Assembly: GCA_035041965.1 (NCBI GenBank)
Contig: JAPYMA010003025.1
Location: forward strand, 124,001 to 188,000
Reading direction: 5' to 3'
Source: Anisakis pegreffii
Taxonomy: Eukaryota > Nematoda > Chromadorea > Rhabditida > Anisakidae
Length of the DNA: 64,000 bases
Positions 24,183 to 38,177 of this stretch are shown piece by piece. Position 1 is the stretch's first letter. Every line of letters begins with the position of its first letter. The notes under the pieces are model-generated. The model searched no databases and was not told the origin of the DNA. It worked only from the letters and a program-made list of their open reading frames with translations. The translations under genes and the position numbers were made by a program.

Positions 24183-26125
24183 TCCAAATGATAAGACGAC
24201 CAGATCCGAGCTGATCAATCGTCGTCATCATTAAGTAAATCATTCATGCTACTAAACTCATTCGTTCCCTAATCAAGTGTAAACCATCGCAATGCTATGC
24301 TGCATGAACGACCGACATCAGCATCTTCGGCACTCATAAACCACAGTACTCCACCTATCAATTCATCAAATATGATGCTCGTCAAGCTCACGCAATCAAT
24401 CAACCTTCTAATAAAACAGTCGATTCGCTCCTATGCCAACGCAACATTATTATGCTTAAGACAATGCATAATCAATATGAATAGAAACGTTCACCGTTGT
24501 TCTTTTATTGCGACAAAATTCCTAAAAATAAAAATGCGATAAGTTCCAACGGAACCTTTCACCCAACATGTTCGCCCGGCAATAAGTCTTTAGCCATGCT
24601 TACATTACCTTGGAATCAATCCTTCAACTCTTTTGTTGAATTTGCACAGACCACTCAAATGGACTCAAAAAAATACCCTCATTGTCAGCCTCACAGTGGG
24701 AGCTCTTTTGATAACTTTTGAACCTATTCAAGCCTGATCATCAAACATAAGCGCGACATACTCCGAATTGTTTGAAAGCCTACTTAATCCGATGACCCAG
24801 ACGACATATGACGCGGTGACCATTGTCTTAATAAGTTTTTAAACGGAAGCTGGCTAGATATAATCTTGACATTGTATGGCCTAAGTCAAACTTGTATATG
24901 ACATGCAATATACATCCTGCACTGATGTTCATGTTATAATGCGGATAAGTTATGTTCAATGATGAAAAATTACAGGCAATCAAATGTACTGCACACATTT
25001 AATTGTCATAAAAGCTCATAATTGAAATGACATTGATATACCACATATCTACATTGCACATCTAAAAGAAGAGACATTCAGCACATAAATAGTTTCGGTA
25101 AGTCATAACTACAGTACCCTCTGCGATTACGATGCAATCTGATGTTTGACCAGTAAATTACTCTCAATAACTGTCATAGGTGATGAGATGAAAACAGTGG
25201 ATCCGAGTTTCAACTAAACGCTAAATCGCGTTCGGTGCGTAACCATGAGAAGTAATCGCAAGGTTATACGAGAATGTTCGTCAACAACCCACCATGAACT
25301 TATTCTTCTGTTTTCATCTCGTTAAAAAACGATCAAATTAAGAGTTCGATCAATCATTAGTCGAGTCAGCCCAATTACATCCGTCAAATAAACTTGTGAG
25401 CATGCGAATTGATGAGAATTGACCTCGAACACATGCTCAATCGTTCACTGCAATATGGAACCATTGCCCATCAACCAAGATACTGAAATGAAGCAACCTC
25501 AAGAATAACTCTCGCCTACCAAATCAACCTCATCAAGGTGATCGTGATCATATTTGTTCACAAGCATTCATTTAATGATTCCACTGAAATTGAATTTTGA
25601 TCTGTATTTCGTCTCCTCTAGGTCACTGTGAACCTTCGGCATTTCAGTGATGAAATAAAATGTGTGACGCTGCTTTTGATAAGAAGCGTAAAGGAATTGA
25701 TAAGAAATTTTATTGTTGACAGTCATGAATTCAATATAAAAATACAATTAAAATTAAAGCAGAAAGCAGTATGTGACAACAAAAACAAAAGCGAACATCA
25801 TATATACTCACAAAATTGAAACAGCGTCGTTATCGAAACAAACATGCAATAGTACATTATGTGAACATGCAAGGGAGCACTTTATTTTCAACAATGAAAA
25901 CGATCAGTTCACTGAATTCAAATTTGGTATGAATACCAGTTGTATCCTACCAACTATCAATAAGTTATGATTTTCGTAGACGTCCTGGAATTGGATGGTT
26001 ATCAGCTTGTATGCAAATAATTTATTCGGGATGAGAAATTTGATTGAATCGACTGCAAACATTAAGGTGATCACTGATAGTGGATCTATATATTATTGCA
26101 GTTTAATTTCAGACTGCACAAAAAC
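24183..26125. other. Non-coding stretch
   Basis: AT-rich, with no exon pair that could be joined in phase. Frames at 24297-24542, 24497-24721 and 25628-25970 look like chance open frames. Confidence 0.5.
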
Positions 26126-26213
26126 ATAAATTTATAGTCTGTAATTGACGTAACTATGACGCTCATTATAAGATGAGCGACATAATTACGTCAATTACAG
26201 ACTATAAATTTAT
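26126..26213. repeat. 88-nt near-perfect inverted repeat (long hairpin)
   Basis: The two arms pair over 41 or more base pairs with only two mismatches (26159/26180 and 26154/26185) and a small central loop around TATAAG. The outer 28 bases (from ATAAATTTATAGTCTGTAAT) are exactly complementary. It lies about 400 bases downstream of the stop codon of the minus-strand caveolin gene. It could be a foldback/MITE element, a solo TIR pair or a hairpin RNA; no transposase frame is nearby. Confidence 0.9.
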
Positions 26214-26621
26214 ATTTTTTGATAATTATGATGTTAATAATAACAATAGGAATGTACTCGAGCACATTATTACTAGAAGTAATGACACTGCTCGTGACAA
26301 ATACTAATAGTTCCGCACTCAAAATAAAAGGGACAAACGATTATGATATATGGATGGATGGCATGAATTGAATGATGTGGAGTATTCAGTGAGGGATGAG
26401 ATATCTAATGAACGAAATCTTAAAAAAATAATACAAATCGAGAGTGAACCAGTGACGCGTCACTAATCACACAACGATTGCATTTTAATTCAATTGAGTG
26501 TCGAAAACGAAATTTGATCAATAGAAAATCGTTTCGTTTGTGGATTTTTAGATCAGGGTTTTTTTAAATAATTCAATTGCATGACAGAATCACTATGAGA
26601 TTAGTGAACGAGTGAAATAAA

Positions 26622-29600
26622 TTATGCAAGTACGGTTGGAGAATCATGCATTTCGGATTTACGATTTGCAAATCCCGCACAGCAGAGACCACACGAACTC
26701 ATGAGAGGATCAAACACTCGATGAACCGCAAAGCTCCAGACCTGAAATTCAAAAAATTTATTTGACAGCCTAGACACGGTTCATAACTAATCTCGAGTCA
26801 AACCTCTCGAGTCAGTCAAAAACGAACAGCAATCGCAAAATGACAAACAAAGCGATCGACGAAATGATCAACGAGTAAATCTTTTTGAAAAACCGACGAA
26901 TGCATAAAGATTAACCTTAGCGATCGCATTTGCTGGCATTCCAATGAGTTGGCCAAGAGGTGTGCAGATGAAGATTGAAATAGCCGAAAAGATGGCGAAT
27001 AGTATGCCGAAAACAATCGCAACTGGAATGACGAGGATAACCGTCAGAAGTTTGTAGATGAATGAAGAGGTGCTCGTGAAGATGCGATGTGCCAAACGCC
27101 ATGTCCATTGAAATGAATGATTCGAATCCGGCTCTCCGAATATGTCACCAAACTCCATCATTATATGATTGTTCAATCCCTCAAAATTCAGAACTCCATT
27201 ATGGAAAAGTTCTGTTTCTCAATGAATGTTATTTCATATCAATTTGGCGATTTTAAAGTGCCGTAGATTTTTGACCAGTTTCACGACGTTGAAACTGTTT
27301 AAAGCATTTCGTTGAAACTGTTTAAAGCAAACTGATTTCTTTGATTTTCGTAAGAGTTTTATTGTTATCGTGAATATATGATAGCGTCATTTCAGAAACC
27401 TTTTCATCCCGATCAAGCATATTTATTCCAACGGTCATTTGCTTCTCGTCATCAACATTTTCTTTGTGTGCGTTCTTATTCCACCATTTGCACACCTTCT
27501 TCTTCTCGTCTGTCGTCGTGATTTCAGTTGTGGTCACTTCACCATTCTTCGACTGAATTTGACAACAATTATTGACTGTGAAGACATTGATAAACAATTG
27601 CTTCAGTTCCTACTATTCAAAGTCATATCGGTGTATACATTGTTCACACTCAACTGTGTCAGATTCATCTCGGTTTGTCTTTGTTTAATCTAAAGATTAC
27701 GCTTAAGTTGTTAGGTAAACCGCTTTTCAAATACAAATTCTTCGATGCAAACGTTGAATTGATCACCTATTTGAGAGCACTGAAGTTTACAGTACAGGAA
27801 AAGGATTTATCTCAGTGAAACACTTTAACGATTAATTTCGTTAAGCTACCGTTAATCTGATCAACTGAATTAAGAACTTCATCTTAATTAAGCTAGCCCC
27901 CAACAACATCAGCATCATTATCGCACGACTCTACCAATTGTTCATTAATTCGATAGTGATAAATTGTTGAATGTAACGAGAAAGCACTCCCATTTGTCAT
28001 CTGGAGAGTGAAATGAAATGAGAAATTCTCAGCCATAACGAATATTTAATGAAATATTCATTTGTTTGGTAGTGTCCTGGTGATCAACCATAAAAGTCCA
28101 ATAGAATGAATAAATGAAATTTTTCCTGCTGCTTATTCGAAGACAATCAATCAAATGAACGCACTAGTGATCCAAATGAATTGATTAAAAATTTATATTA
28201 GGCTGTCCAAAAAATTTTGAAGCAATTTGACAACAGCTGCAGACTGCAGGCTATCCATTAATTTGAAAATATGCAAATCAATATGATAATTTTGGTTTAA
28301 ATTGTTTGCAGTGAAACTGAATTTATAGTTTCCGAAACGAACTCATGCTGATGAGACGAATGCAGGAAATAATTGCGCATGAACGAATGAATCGGTTAGA
28401 TGCAAGTGGACTGGATTAATTAAAGGCATCACAATGGAACTGAAATGACGACTTTAATCAGGCGGAATGAAAACAGTGCCTGGAAGCATCCTCATCGTGC
28501 TTGAGCGTCATCATTGGAACGTATCGAATAACACTTCGTTGTAATATCGGTGACTCGGAATAATCAAAAGATATTCGACTCATAAACGCTTTCAGAGAAC
28601 AGTAACGAGCTTTTTAACGAAAAATTGGATTTGGTCGGAACTTATGTAAAAAGTGATATCAATATTTGTGCTACTATAACAATCAAAATCACTGTTCACT
28701 CTACTACAATATTAGCACGCAAAGTTAAACAAAACGCACTGATCAGTGAGCTTTTGGAATATTAGAGGTCTGTCATGAAAATTTTGCATTTCTGGCAATT
28801 TAAAGAGTTTCTCTGCTAAAAGAATGCAAATTACATCTTTATATCTTCATCCCAGCTACCCTGCTGTGGACATATAATCTGATTGTGAGCGCAGTAAATG
28901 GTCTCAAGATGAGATGCGTTAGCTGAGTGAGCAGATTGTCAGTCAGTCAACTGCTGATGTTTCACATTAATAACAAATTTATTCGAGCATCGCCAATGCA
29001 CAATAGCATTATTATGCAATAAATTTTCATTAATATATCTTTACACTTAGCCATGCTTATGTGACACTTGCAAATAGCATAATGATTTTTGTACAAGTAT
29101 TCATACACGTTTATGATGAGAAAGGTATTATTGAAATTGTGGACGCCTAGATTAACAAGTTGAAATGCAATCAGAATCATCGCATTTAATATTTATAGCA
29201 AACCTTATTTATATCCCTTCCAGCATCCTCATTAGGTGTTTAAAAATTATGAAGGTATTCTGCAGCGAAATCTAATGACTAACATAAATGGACATAATTT
29301 CAGATAACTGATTGATAGGCTCGGCTCATGTCAACCAATGGTTTTCGCTTGAGAAAAAGACATAATATTTCTTGGTTGCTCATTTATCTCTCCACATAAA
29401 AGATCACACAAATTCTGGATTATTCTATTATAGACGGATGAACCATAATATATAAAGATTACTATCATGCAATGAAATTCGTTGATTTGTTCATATTAAC
29501 GGTCATTTTTGGTCGTATTGTATGAATAAGATACATAAGTAAGGAAATAGCAATCTTGTTTCTGCTGGGTAATAACACCGCCTGGGTGGGTTTGCATTCA

Positions 29601-29866
29601 TCGAAAAGACTCAAGTTTTTGCATTATCGCGCGGAAATATTCGCTTTTGACGAGAGTGTAATGCAGCAACAACGGATCCATCACGAACGAAATGAAATAG
29701 AAGAAACGGATCGACGAACCTTTTTGCAGAACCACTTTGTGCATTTCTTTTTGATGGGTTCATTCTCGACTTTGGTCATTTGCTCGGTCTCGGTTCCTGG
29801 AGGAGGATCGATATCGGACTTAAGCGGTACCTGCTCCAATTCAACCTTCTCTTGAGCAGTCGTCAT
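26622..29866 (-). CDS. cav-1: Caveolin (CAV-1-like), complete, four exons
   Basis: Exons: 29720-29866 (start), 27400-27552, 26916-27179 and 26622-26741 (stop), all in phase 0, giving 227 residues; C. elegans CAV-1 is of similar length. The caveolin signature region reads FGDIFGEPDSNHSFQWTWRL, followed by the long intramembrane hairpin (about residues 128-155, LLTVILVIPVAIVFGILFAI onward) and the C-terminal VHRVFDPLMSSCG. Exon 2 has CKWWNKN and VGINMLDRDEK, which line up with the nematode caveolin N-terminal region. Caveolins are inserted in the inner leaflet of the plasma membrane and shape caveolae or endocytic sites. The Cys cluster CGLCC near the C-terminus fits palmitoylation. Intron 1 is long (2.2 kb); the acceptor of exon 3 is TTTTGAG rather than TTTCAG. 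The family is certain; CAV-1 over CAV-2 rests on the N-terminal match. Confidence 0.93.
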
Positions 29867-32800
29867 TTTAGCAACAGTAAAAGCACTTGTCGTCGCCTAC
29901 AAATATCAACACCACTAATGAAAATATTATTATGGTTAATAAACTATATTAACGGAATACAACACACACGGAAATAGAACCTATTAGTGAACGAGTGCCA
30001 TTAATATAAACATCGCCTATGTCGGAATAACAAAGATAAGTCAATGTTGTACTCAAAAGTTGAGGTCAAATCAACTGCACGCCTAAAAACCCCATCACGT
30101 CACTATCGGCTATCATCCAACCTATTCAAAATAAATAAATGAATATACAATTGCCGTGACTCCCAATATACCGAACCCCTTCTTTATGTGCTCTTTAAAA
30201 GCCTGAACTAAACTCCACCCATAAGTGTATTGTGGCTTAGTTTGTTTCTAATTTGGGTTATGGCGCTTCGTTAATGATTATATTCGGAGGATTTGATTAG
30301 GGAATAGGATCAGAAAGACACGCAGCAGCAGACTGTGCTTTCGGTAACGATAGAGGTCAATGAAAGAACGATAATATGGGAGATATGCAGCTGAAGGTGA
30401 CCGATGCAAATATAATGTGTGTGATGATGATGATGGACATTGGTCAGTTTTGGCTGAAAGACAGAATCGTTAGGCTATCTGAGAGGGATTATATAGAGGT
30501 GGGCATGGGGGATGAGGGATATGGTTTATCCGCAAGCAAGCATTCCTCGTTCAGTTTAACTACTCTTCTTCAAACACACTCATCTATCTCACTGCTCACA
30601 TCTCATTTATTTATACGTCAACACATTTGTGCTATACATTCTTCTCGAGTTTCAAATATTGACCTCGACCTCATCACCGTCATTATCTTGGTCATCATTG
30701 CACTTGTTCATTGAGTGGGACGAACGAGGAAGGAAGAAATGCTCATTCGAATATTATTACAATAATAGTAGCGCTCTATTGATAGAAGAGCAATTGGAAG
30801 GATAATTGAATATGATGTATTAGGTCTGAATTGAATTGAATTCAATTGAATATACTAAAAATCCTGATCACAATACCATATCAAATACCATAACACATTT
30901 ATGCACAGATGAACGATTCCATTTATTCATTTATAACTATGAAAAAGTAAATCGGATGCATAAATATGCATAGATTGATATTATTATGTTAATGTAGTGC
31001 AATACTCATCGAATTGTTTATTTTCCAAAGATATCCCCACTAAACATTCACCGTCCTAAACACTTTGTGGTGGAAGACGTTTTACAGTACCATGATAGTA
31101 GTTCAAATCATGATGTAACTCATATTATCACTGGAGCGCGGAAACGAATTTAATGTAGCATCGTATTTGCGATGAATGAAAATGTGTCGTCGTCGTCGTT
31201 TTGCATTTAAATGACGATAACTTGAAAGGATATTGTCATGAAGAAACACATGCATATGCCATAAAATCAAAACTTTTAACAGTGGTCGTGTGGTCATTGT
31301 TATTCACAGAATTTTCGGTGTAAACATTTGAATTGAGCAGTAAATCTTCGGCCAATCACACAAATATTCTTTTATTTCAACTTTACACAAACGTTCTGCA
31401 CAAGTGTTCAAACCACACAAATCAATGTCATTCGAGTTCAGCCTCTCCATCAATTTCCTCGTACAGAAAGTTGACTTTTGATGCATCATCTCAATTAGTA
31501 AGACAATGTTCTAATCAAGGTTATCAATCTACAAGTTAAATGATTGAGGAGTGTTCGTCTTCACTGCAAATGATTGATTAGGTAATAGATCACATAAGTC
31601 GTATGCCTGACTATGTAAACTCATTCTCAACTCACACCTATTAAACAAAATACTGCAGATGCTCTTTACCAGATCTCAACGGTCTATCGAAATGCTGCTT
31701 TGAGATTGCTCACCGAATTCGAAGCATCAATTTCTTGCGAAGATTTTGCACACGAATGATGATCATCTGCTACAATATTTGTTACTGGTAACTAGCTATG
31801 TGCACTCTTAATTGTATTGACTTATATCAGTGTTTTTGACGCTTGCAAGCTTCATTACCTCTTCGATGGTCTGTCTGGCAGACCGTCATTACCCACCCCC
31901 TCCTCCTACTACAAAAATTTATTAATTCCATGCATATCGTCAGAAGCAAATCGAAAGCCGAGCCGGCTTTCGTGTGAATGAAATTAATTTTCGGCAATGT
32001 GAATGAAATTAATTTTCTGGAATGTAACAAGCATTTGTAAAACCATATTTATTAATTGCGGAAAGAATATGAACCTCGGCAATCAAAAACAAAACGCAAT
32101 GAAATCAGTAAATAACTGTCTGATGAAATAGGGCACTTCTCATTGCAAATGAAACACAACAGTGCTTGTTCATGCAACAAGTCAGGCACATTCAGTGGAA
32201 CTGATCATGAATAGATTACACATATTTACAAATACATTTGGCCAAGCGTGAAACGTTCGAAGAACTATCGTCCAAAATTGAACGGATTTGGCTCATGGCT
32301 CATCTCCGCAAATCGTTGCTTTCGTTTATCAGACTCAATATCGTCATAGATCAATGACAAAGGTGAATTACGATTTCGCGATAACACTGTCTTGAGATAA
32401 TGCTCTGAAAATCGCTTTTATTAAGTTGTTGAAATGCTTCAAGATATTCATTTTTGCACTGTAACATTTCAACGACACTCTAGTAATTGTCGCAGTGTTC
32501 TCCATTTGCAAGCACATACATGAATATAATTTTTGTGAAGATCACTTTCGCAAATGAAATAATTATGTAATGACACAAATCATCATCTTAATGTGTCCAC
32601 AAATATTGTTTTGGTATCGGGGCAAACATGGGTCATATATTCATTGTGAATAACAATGACATTAATGTCTAGGATAATGAGCAAGATGAGCGAATGATCT
32701 CGCTTTTATCGTGAGCAGTAATTTACAGAGCACATCTCGAAATGAGACAATTCAGTAGTCTGCATAAATACGCATGAACATATGGGTGCATCTTTGTAAT

Positions 32801-33978
32801 CGTGCATTAAATACATGATCCCGTTTTAATATATTTGCATTCACACACAGTGCAGGAAAAGCTAGTAGCATATTATTCGAATCCCCAATGGAAACTCATC
32901 ATCCACTTTACGTTCTATAGGCGTTGGCAAATCACAATGATAAAAGATCTTATGATTAGTGAATATCCCCTTTGTATCTTTGAACTGCTGCTAGTCTAAG
33001 CTGTAAGCTAACAGTGAATTACTTTCTGCATTCATTTTACTCAAGTATTCATCTGCGTGATAGGTGCTCCTCTTTGTGAACAATTCCTCTCTAAACTCCA
33101 TAATACGAGTAGAAAATTTCTCAATGTCATAAAATGCGACCATTTTCACATCTGATCAACTTTCGCTGCAAACTCCGATTTGAACGACCGTGACGTTGAG
33201 ATGAAAGAGCAAAAGTATTGCTGCTATAATTTTGTTGAATCCGAAACGGTATGGGAAAACAGCTTGACGCAGTGAATGCAATATAAAAATGACAAGGTAA
33301 GCAGCGAAGAATCAGTCGTAAATGGAAAGTAGTTAGGTGTACCTAAAGCTGAGTGCCATAGGGAGAGGAGAGCATGCTAAATTAAGGACGGACGATAAAA
33401 TATGGCAATAGCTCTGTGTACGTAAGAGGGAGTAGCTGTTAAAACGCTTTTATGCGATGATATACTGGATTTTATTAGTTGGGACAAAACGCAATCAACG
33501 CATTTGGATCAGTACGATTCAGAAGGGATGAATTTTCTTAAGCAAAATCGTTCTCCACGCAGTCAAATTCGCCATGCTCCTTTATCGCTCTCATATGACC
33601 ACCATTCTAAATGCTGCATAATATATTCATTCTAGCATCCATCTCATAATCAATCACTTGCAATGAATGATCTGCGATTGGTTTCATAATCTAATTAGGC
33701 ATTATTCATCTCATTACGTTTTCATTACAAGTCATTTTATCATCTGCAGTGCTCACTCACATAATAGCACAAAACAAACTATCGCAGTTACTGCTCCTCA
33801 CGTAATAAAATAAGCCAGCAATCTGTTCCAAGAAATTTTATGCGGTCGGTATTTTCAAAAGATCTAAAAATGCAATGAAACCAACGATACGACTAACTGA
33901 AATAAAAATAATGACAACAATAAAGTGCTAACAGCCATATTAAACAAAAAAGCATCTCGTACAGTTCAACCAACTAAC
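29867..33978. other. Intergenic region upstream of caveolin
   Basis: No gene can be supported. It should hold the caveolin promoter just above 29866. A minus-strand frame at 31304-31489 is Cys-rich (CGLNTCAERLCKVEI) and could be an exon, but it has no clear splice partner. A short tandem of GTGAATGAAATTAATTTTC occurs near 31975-32020. Confidence 0.45.
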
Positions 33979-34135
33979 TTTGTGTTTCGCATTTGGTATC
34001 CTTTTTGAAGTAGGTATGAACGTATGGTTCGTAAATGAGTTGGTCATTCAGTTCATCGTTGAATTGTTTATCGTAGAATTCGCACGTGAACACATCGCGA
34101 CCACCAACAATTCCAAATACAACACCTTGACATTG
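33979..34135 (-). CDS. Orphan internal exon, minus strand, unknown protein
   Basis: Read on the minus strand the segment follows ATTTTCAG and ends before GTTAGT. One frame is fully open: it starts QCQGVVFGIVGGRDVFTCEF and goes on with YDKQFNDELNDQLIYEPYVH. Composition is typical of coding sequence and unlike the surrounding AT-rich DNA. I found no flanking exon with a convincing match, and I do not recognise the family. Confidence 0.4.
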
Positions 34136-35122
34136 CTGAAAATTCAGGCAATTTGGTGTTCAAATTCATCAGCTAGCATTTACTACCGTATAATCTTCTG
34201 ACTTATTCAGCTGCCCAAGTCAACAACGTTTTATTACACAGCAACAAGTATGTCGTAAATATTTTGGCTATATGAAAACAACAAAATAAACTGTCCCAGC
34301 AACTGTTTGTATTCAGTGAACGAACGGTCATTTGTCTCATAGTCAGTATTCACTTAATTATTTATACAAAATTTAAAGCAATACATTATTTGAATCCAAA
34401 GAATTTCTCTCAACAAACGCAAACAATCAATCACTCGTTCGAATAAGTATCTCTTCATTCATGTTCGGCGTTGTTCACAATGCCAATGAAGGAACGCAGA
34501 CTGTTTTCAATAATCATCTATTTATCGATTTAATTAATGAGTGAATATCCACAAAACATTTGAGTTCTTGAATTAAAATCCGGATCATTTTACTCTCTCT
34601 TATGCTATGATTGAACTGGTTGTCGAAAAAGAAGAAAAAACAAATCGAAAGAGCGATTCTTGAACGAACTAATCGAGATAAGAAACAATTGCGTTCTAGT
34701 GTAAAATATCGGTCATAGTGTCATTTCAGTAAATCATTTTTTCAGACAATTCAAGAAACGAAAGATTGAGTATGATGGAACGGGAAGGATTTATGATTCG
34801 AGTTTGTTGGAATGAGAATAAACTAAAAACTCTTGTTCAAGGATATGAGAAAGCAAAAAAATGTGATTGAAAAGAGAGCCGTCTTGTAATTCCAGTGTTT
34901 TGATTTATAGTTCAGGGTCACAAATGTTGCTCAGATCAATCTCACTCGGAATATTTCATCTGGTTAATTAAATTTCACGTAAAGAATCTCTCTATCGTTC
35001 AGCTGCGAACGACTTAGCTCAAGGTTTCAGTAGCGATATTAATTTAAAAATAGCATCGCTTCATTTCTGTAACCATTTTCAAATCCGTCAACACTGTTTT
35101 ATCAGTCTCTGTGCTTGACATC

Positions 35123-38100
35123 ATGAAAATATCATCCCAAATATCACCGCTTTCGAAGCATTCGCTGTCCAAAATAAAGAACATACACTATTCTGAAGAC
35201 ACGTTGCAAGACAACTCTCCTCGCTTGAATCATACGGATTTTCAACAACGCTATAGGGTTTCACCGCCAACGGCATATCGCGATCTTCATACTTCACAAA
35301 ACATGTACACAGTCTGCAGTGATCCTCGAAATGCTCTAGAAACCAGTGTTAATCGTCAACGGAACAATTCAGTGAAAAAAAACAAGTATCCTGTAAACTT
35401 ATTAATGTCAGCATAACATGCACGTTTCCTACTAAACTACAACTAGCGAATAACTTCAACAAATGTAAATGAAACTCCATCTTACCAGATTTTTGTCAAT
35501 CTGAAACTACCATCAACTATTACATTTTTGCAAAAGTGGGGAATCAAATAATGCTAAATCACTTTTATTCGAATTTCATTACAGCGAAAGCAAATCAAAT
35601 TAAAGTGATTAACGTCATCTTCGCGTTAAAATGAGTGGAGTGTAATACTGCTGTGTGAAAGAGTTGTTCCGATCAAGCTGTCATTGTAAACTAATACACA
35701 AATTTAAAAAATAAATTTAACTCACTTGGTTGAAAAAATGTTTTTGCATAATCCACATTGAAGTGGAGAAGTGTTAAAAAGATAACCAAGAACAACATTT
35801 CAAGAGAAGAGCGAAACGATCTGTGTGTGAAGTGAATGATCGAATAGATGAACGACGCACGCATCAAATAAAATAAGTGATTATTGCAATAATATGAATT
35901 AATTATGTTTCGAGTGCTCTTGAAAACAGGTCATTGATATTTGGAAGGTGATTTCGTTCTTCTGTTCAAAGTCAATGTGAATTTCATCAAATCAACAACA
36001 TCTCATCATAAGCATCAAAAAGAAATTTTGCTATGAGATGTTACGTAATGCGATATGCATAGTAACTGATATTAGTCGTTCGTGTGTTCGTAATTGTTAT
36101 TCAGATTAGCGAAGATTCATGATGGCGACGATGCTAGATTGATGAGTGAGTGTGCTAGCGTAAAACAGCAGGTGATCATCAATTATCATTCAAAACTTTC
36201 AATCTTTATTCAGGTTTCAAACGCTGATTTGAGATGTTTGTGGCAGATCTCAACTGCACGATGTAATAAGAAGGTGTCGCCTTCGTTCGTTTACTTCATC
36301 TCTTGCCAACAACTCGTTTTGTTTGTTTTCATTGCCGTCAATTATACACAACAACATAACAACAATATACAAAAATGATTGATTTCAAAATCTTACGATT
36401 CATATCACAATCAGTCATTTAAATTGTCGTTGCTCTAGCAGCTGATATCTACCTGAAAAACTGGATTTGTTTTCAAACTGTCTTCAACAACCAAGCCAAT
36501 GAAGCCCAAAGCACATACGCAAATGAGCGTCGTCGCTTTATTTATGTTTCAGTTGTCTTGCTTCAGCGGCATTCTCAGCCAGAAGTAGTAATCAACGGTT
36601 GAAATTCAATGATCCTGCTTGCTGTTGTTACGCTCAAACGTTCAGAACTAGGCGCTTAAAATGTATAAGCTGATATTCTCGTAACTCAACGCCCTGAATT
36701 TACAAGCCAAAGTTTGTTTCCTTTCCTATGTTAAGAAATCAAAAAAAAAATCGTAGTGGTGAAATTTTTTCTAGAATATGCATTCATTAAGCGCACTGAA
36801 AACAGTTTTGTGAACAATTTGTAAACACTGCTCAGTTGAACGTTACAAGCATTTATCGTTTAGCATTTCATTTCGACTACTTCGTGCTTTGGCAGTTGAT
36901 TTCATCGATCAGATGCCATTAAAGAGATCAAAAATGTGTTTAAGAGATAAATGGATGCAAAAAAGATTTGTTTATTGCTTGCGCTAATTGCTGGTGTTAA
37001 TGCGAATAGACAAAAACAATGCTAGCAATCATTATTTGACTTTACCAACTTTACAATTCGGATATCTCTATTGATACAGCTAACTACAGGCGATATACCG
37101 CCCGTTAAGATCAAACAAAAAAATTTGAAGAGAACTAATGAAGTGAAGTTGTAGATGAGTTGTTCGCTATAGCTTCACTGATTTGATTCTGTTCCAGTTG
37201 AGGTTACTCGACTCATGCTATCAATTTATAATCAACCTTCAATATCGTGTTGGTACGAGATTACGGGCGATAATCGTGATCTGTTGTTGATATGGGAAGG
37301 CGTATGTGCTGTTCAGTTGATCGACAACGATAATACTACGGCTTTAGTGCTGGTGAAACTCATCAACGGAACACCATATTTTATGGAATTGGCCGGGTGG
37401 AGTGGAAAGGTATCACTTCATTAATGCAATGTTTTTAGCGATCGTTCCGAAGGACTCGTTCAGAAATCAAGCTGTCGGCTTTGAATCAGTCATTTCAAAT
37501 CTGTCATTGTATAGCGTTTGTGCCTTCTGAAAAAAATCCTCTCATTTCAATATTCTTTTTTTTAAACAAGGGCTGCGCACATCCATGTTAAGAGTGAGTA
37601 AGCATATGAGTGCATGATCACTTGCGAAAAATCCAACAATTGGATTGCATGGTCCTTTCCATGAGAGTTGGTTGAATCCTCCTGGTGACGATTGTATCAC
37701 TTTGGCGAGCCACAAAGTCATGACGAATTGGTGACCCTCATCAAAATGGAACTTTGCTATTCATTCAGTTCTTATAAAAAGCACTATTTTGCAATCATGG
37801 AAACATGCGTTGCACAACTATAACTTCTGCTATATATATACTGGATGATTCACTGAACTCCCAGATTCGATCTGAAGGATACTGGACATGCGCTCAGCTG
37901 GAAGGAGTGTTCAGCAATGGAGCGAATCTATTCTATCACTGCAAATCAGTTCAGGAGGCAGAAAAAATGATTCCGGTAAGTCAACTTGAACTTAGAAGGC
38001 ATTCTCAACAGCGCTTATAACTGCGCAGCGAAGGTGTATCCACGCAATAAATTCAGTGCAGCTCATTTACTCGCTTCCAAATCCAATAAACTTCTGCTGC

Positions 38101-38177
38101 AGAAGGAGCATATATTATCTGAAGGGAAACAATCACAATTAAAAGCCCCAATCGTACCTGTCAATGAGTACGTTTAA
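35123..38177 (+). CDS. Six-exon gene of unknown function
   Basis: Exons 35123-35385, 36105-36171, 36214-36273, 37203-37409, 37865-37975 and 38103-38177 join in phase to about 260 residues. Exon 1 follows TTTATCAG, which could be a trans-splice or cis-splice acceptor, and is Ser/Asn-rich. Exons 4 and 5 look like a compact folded domain with Trp and Cys (SCWYEITGDNRDLLLIWEG, GYWTCAQLEGVFSNGANLFY). The 42-nt intron between exons 2 and 3 is itself open, so it may be retained. Exon 4 uses TTGAG as acceptor. No known domain is recognised. The later exons are the best supported; the last exon is a choice among possible acceptors after the strong donor at 37975. Confidence 0.5.
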
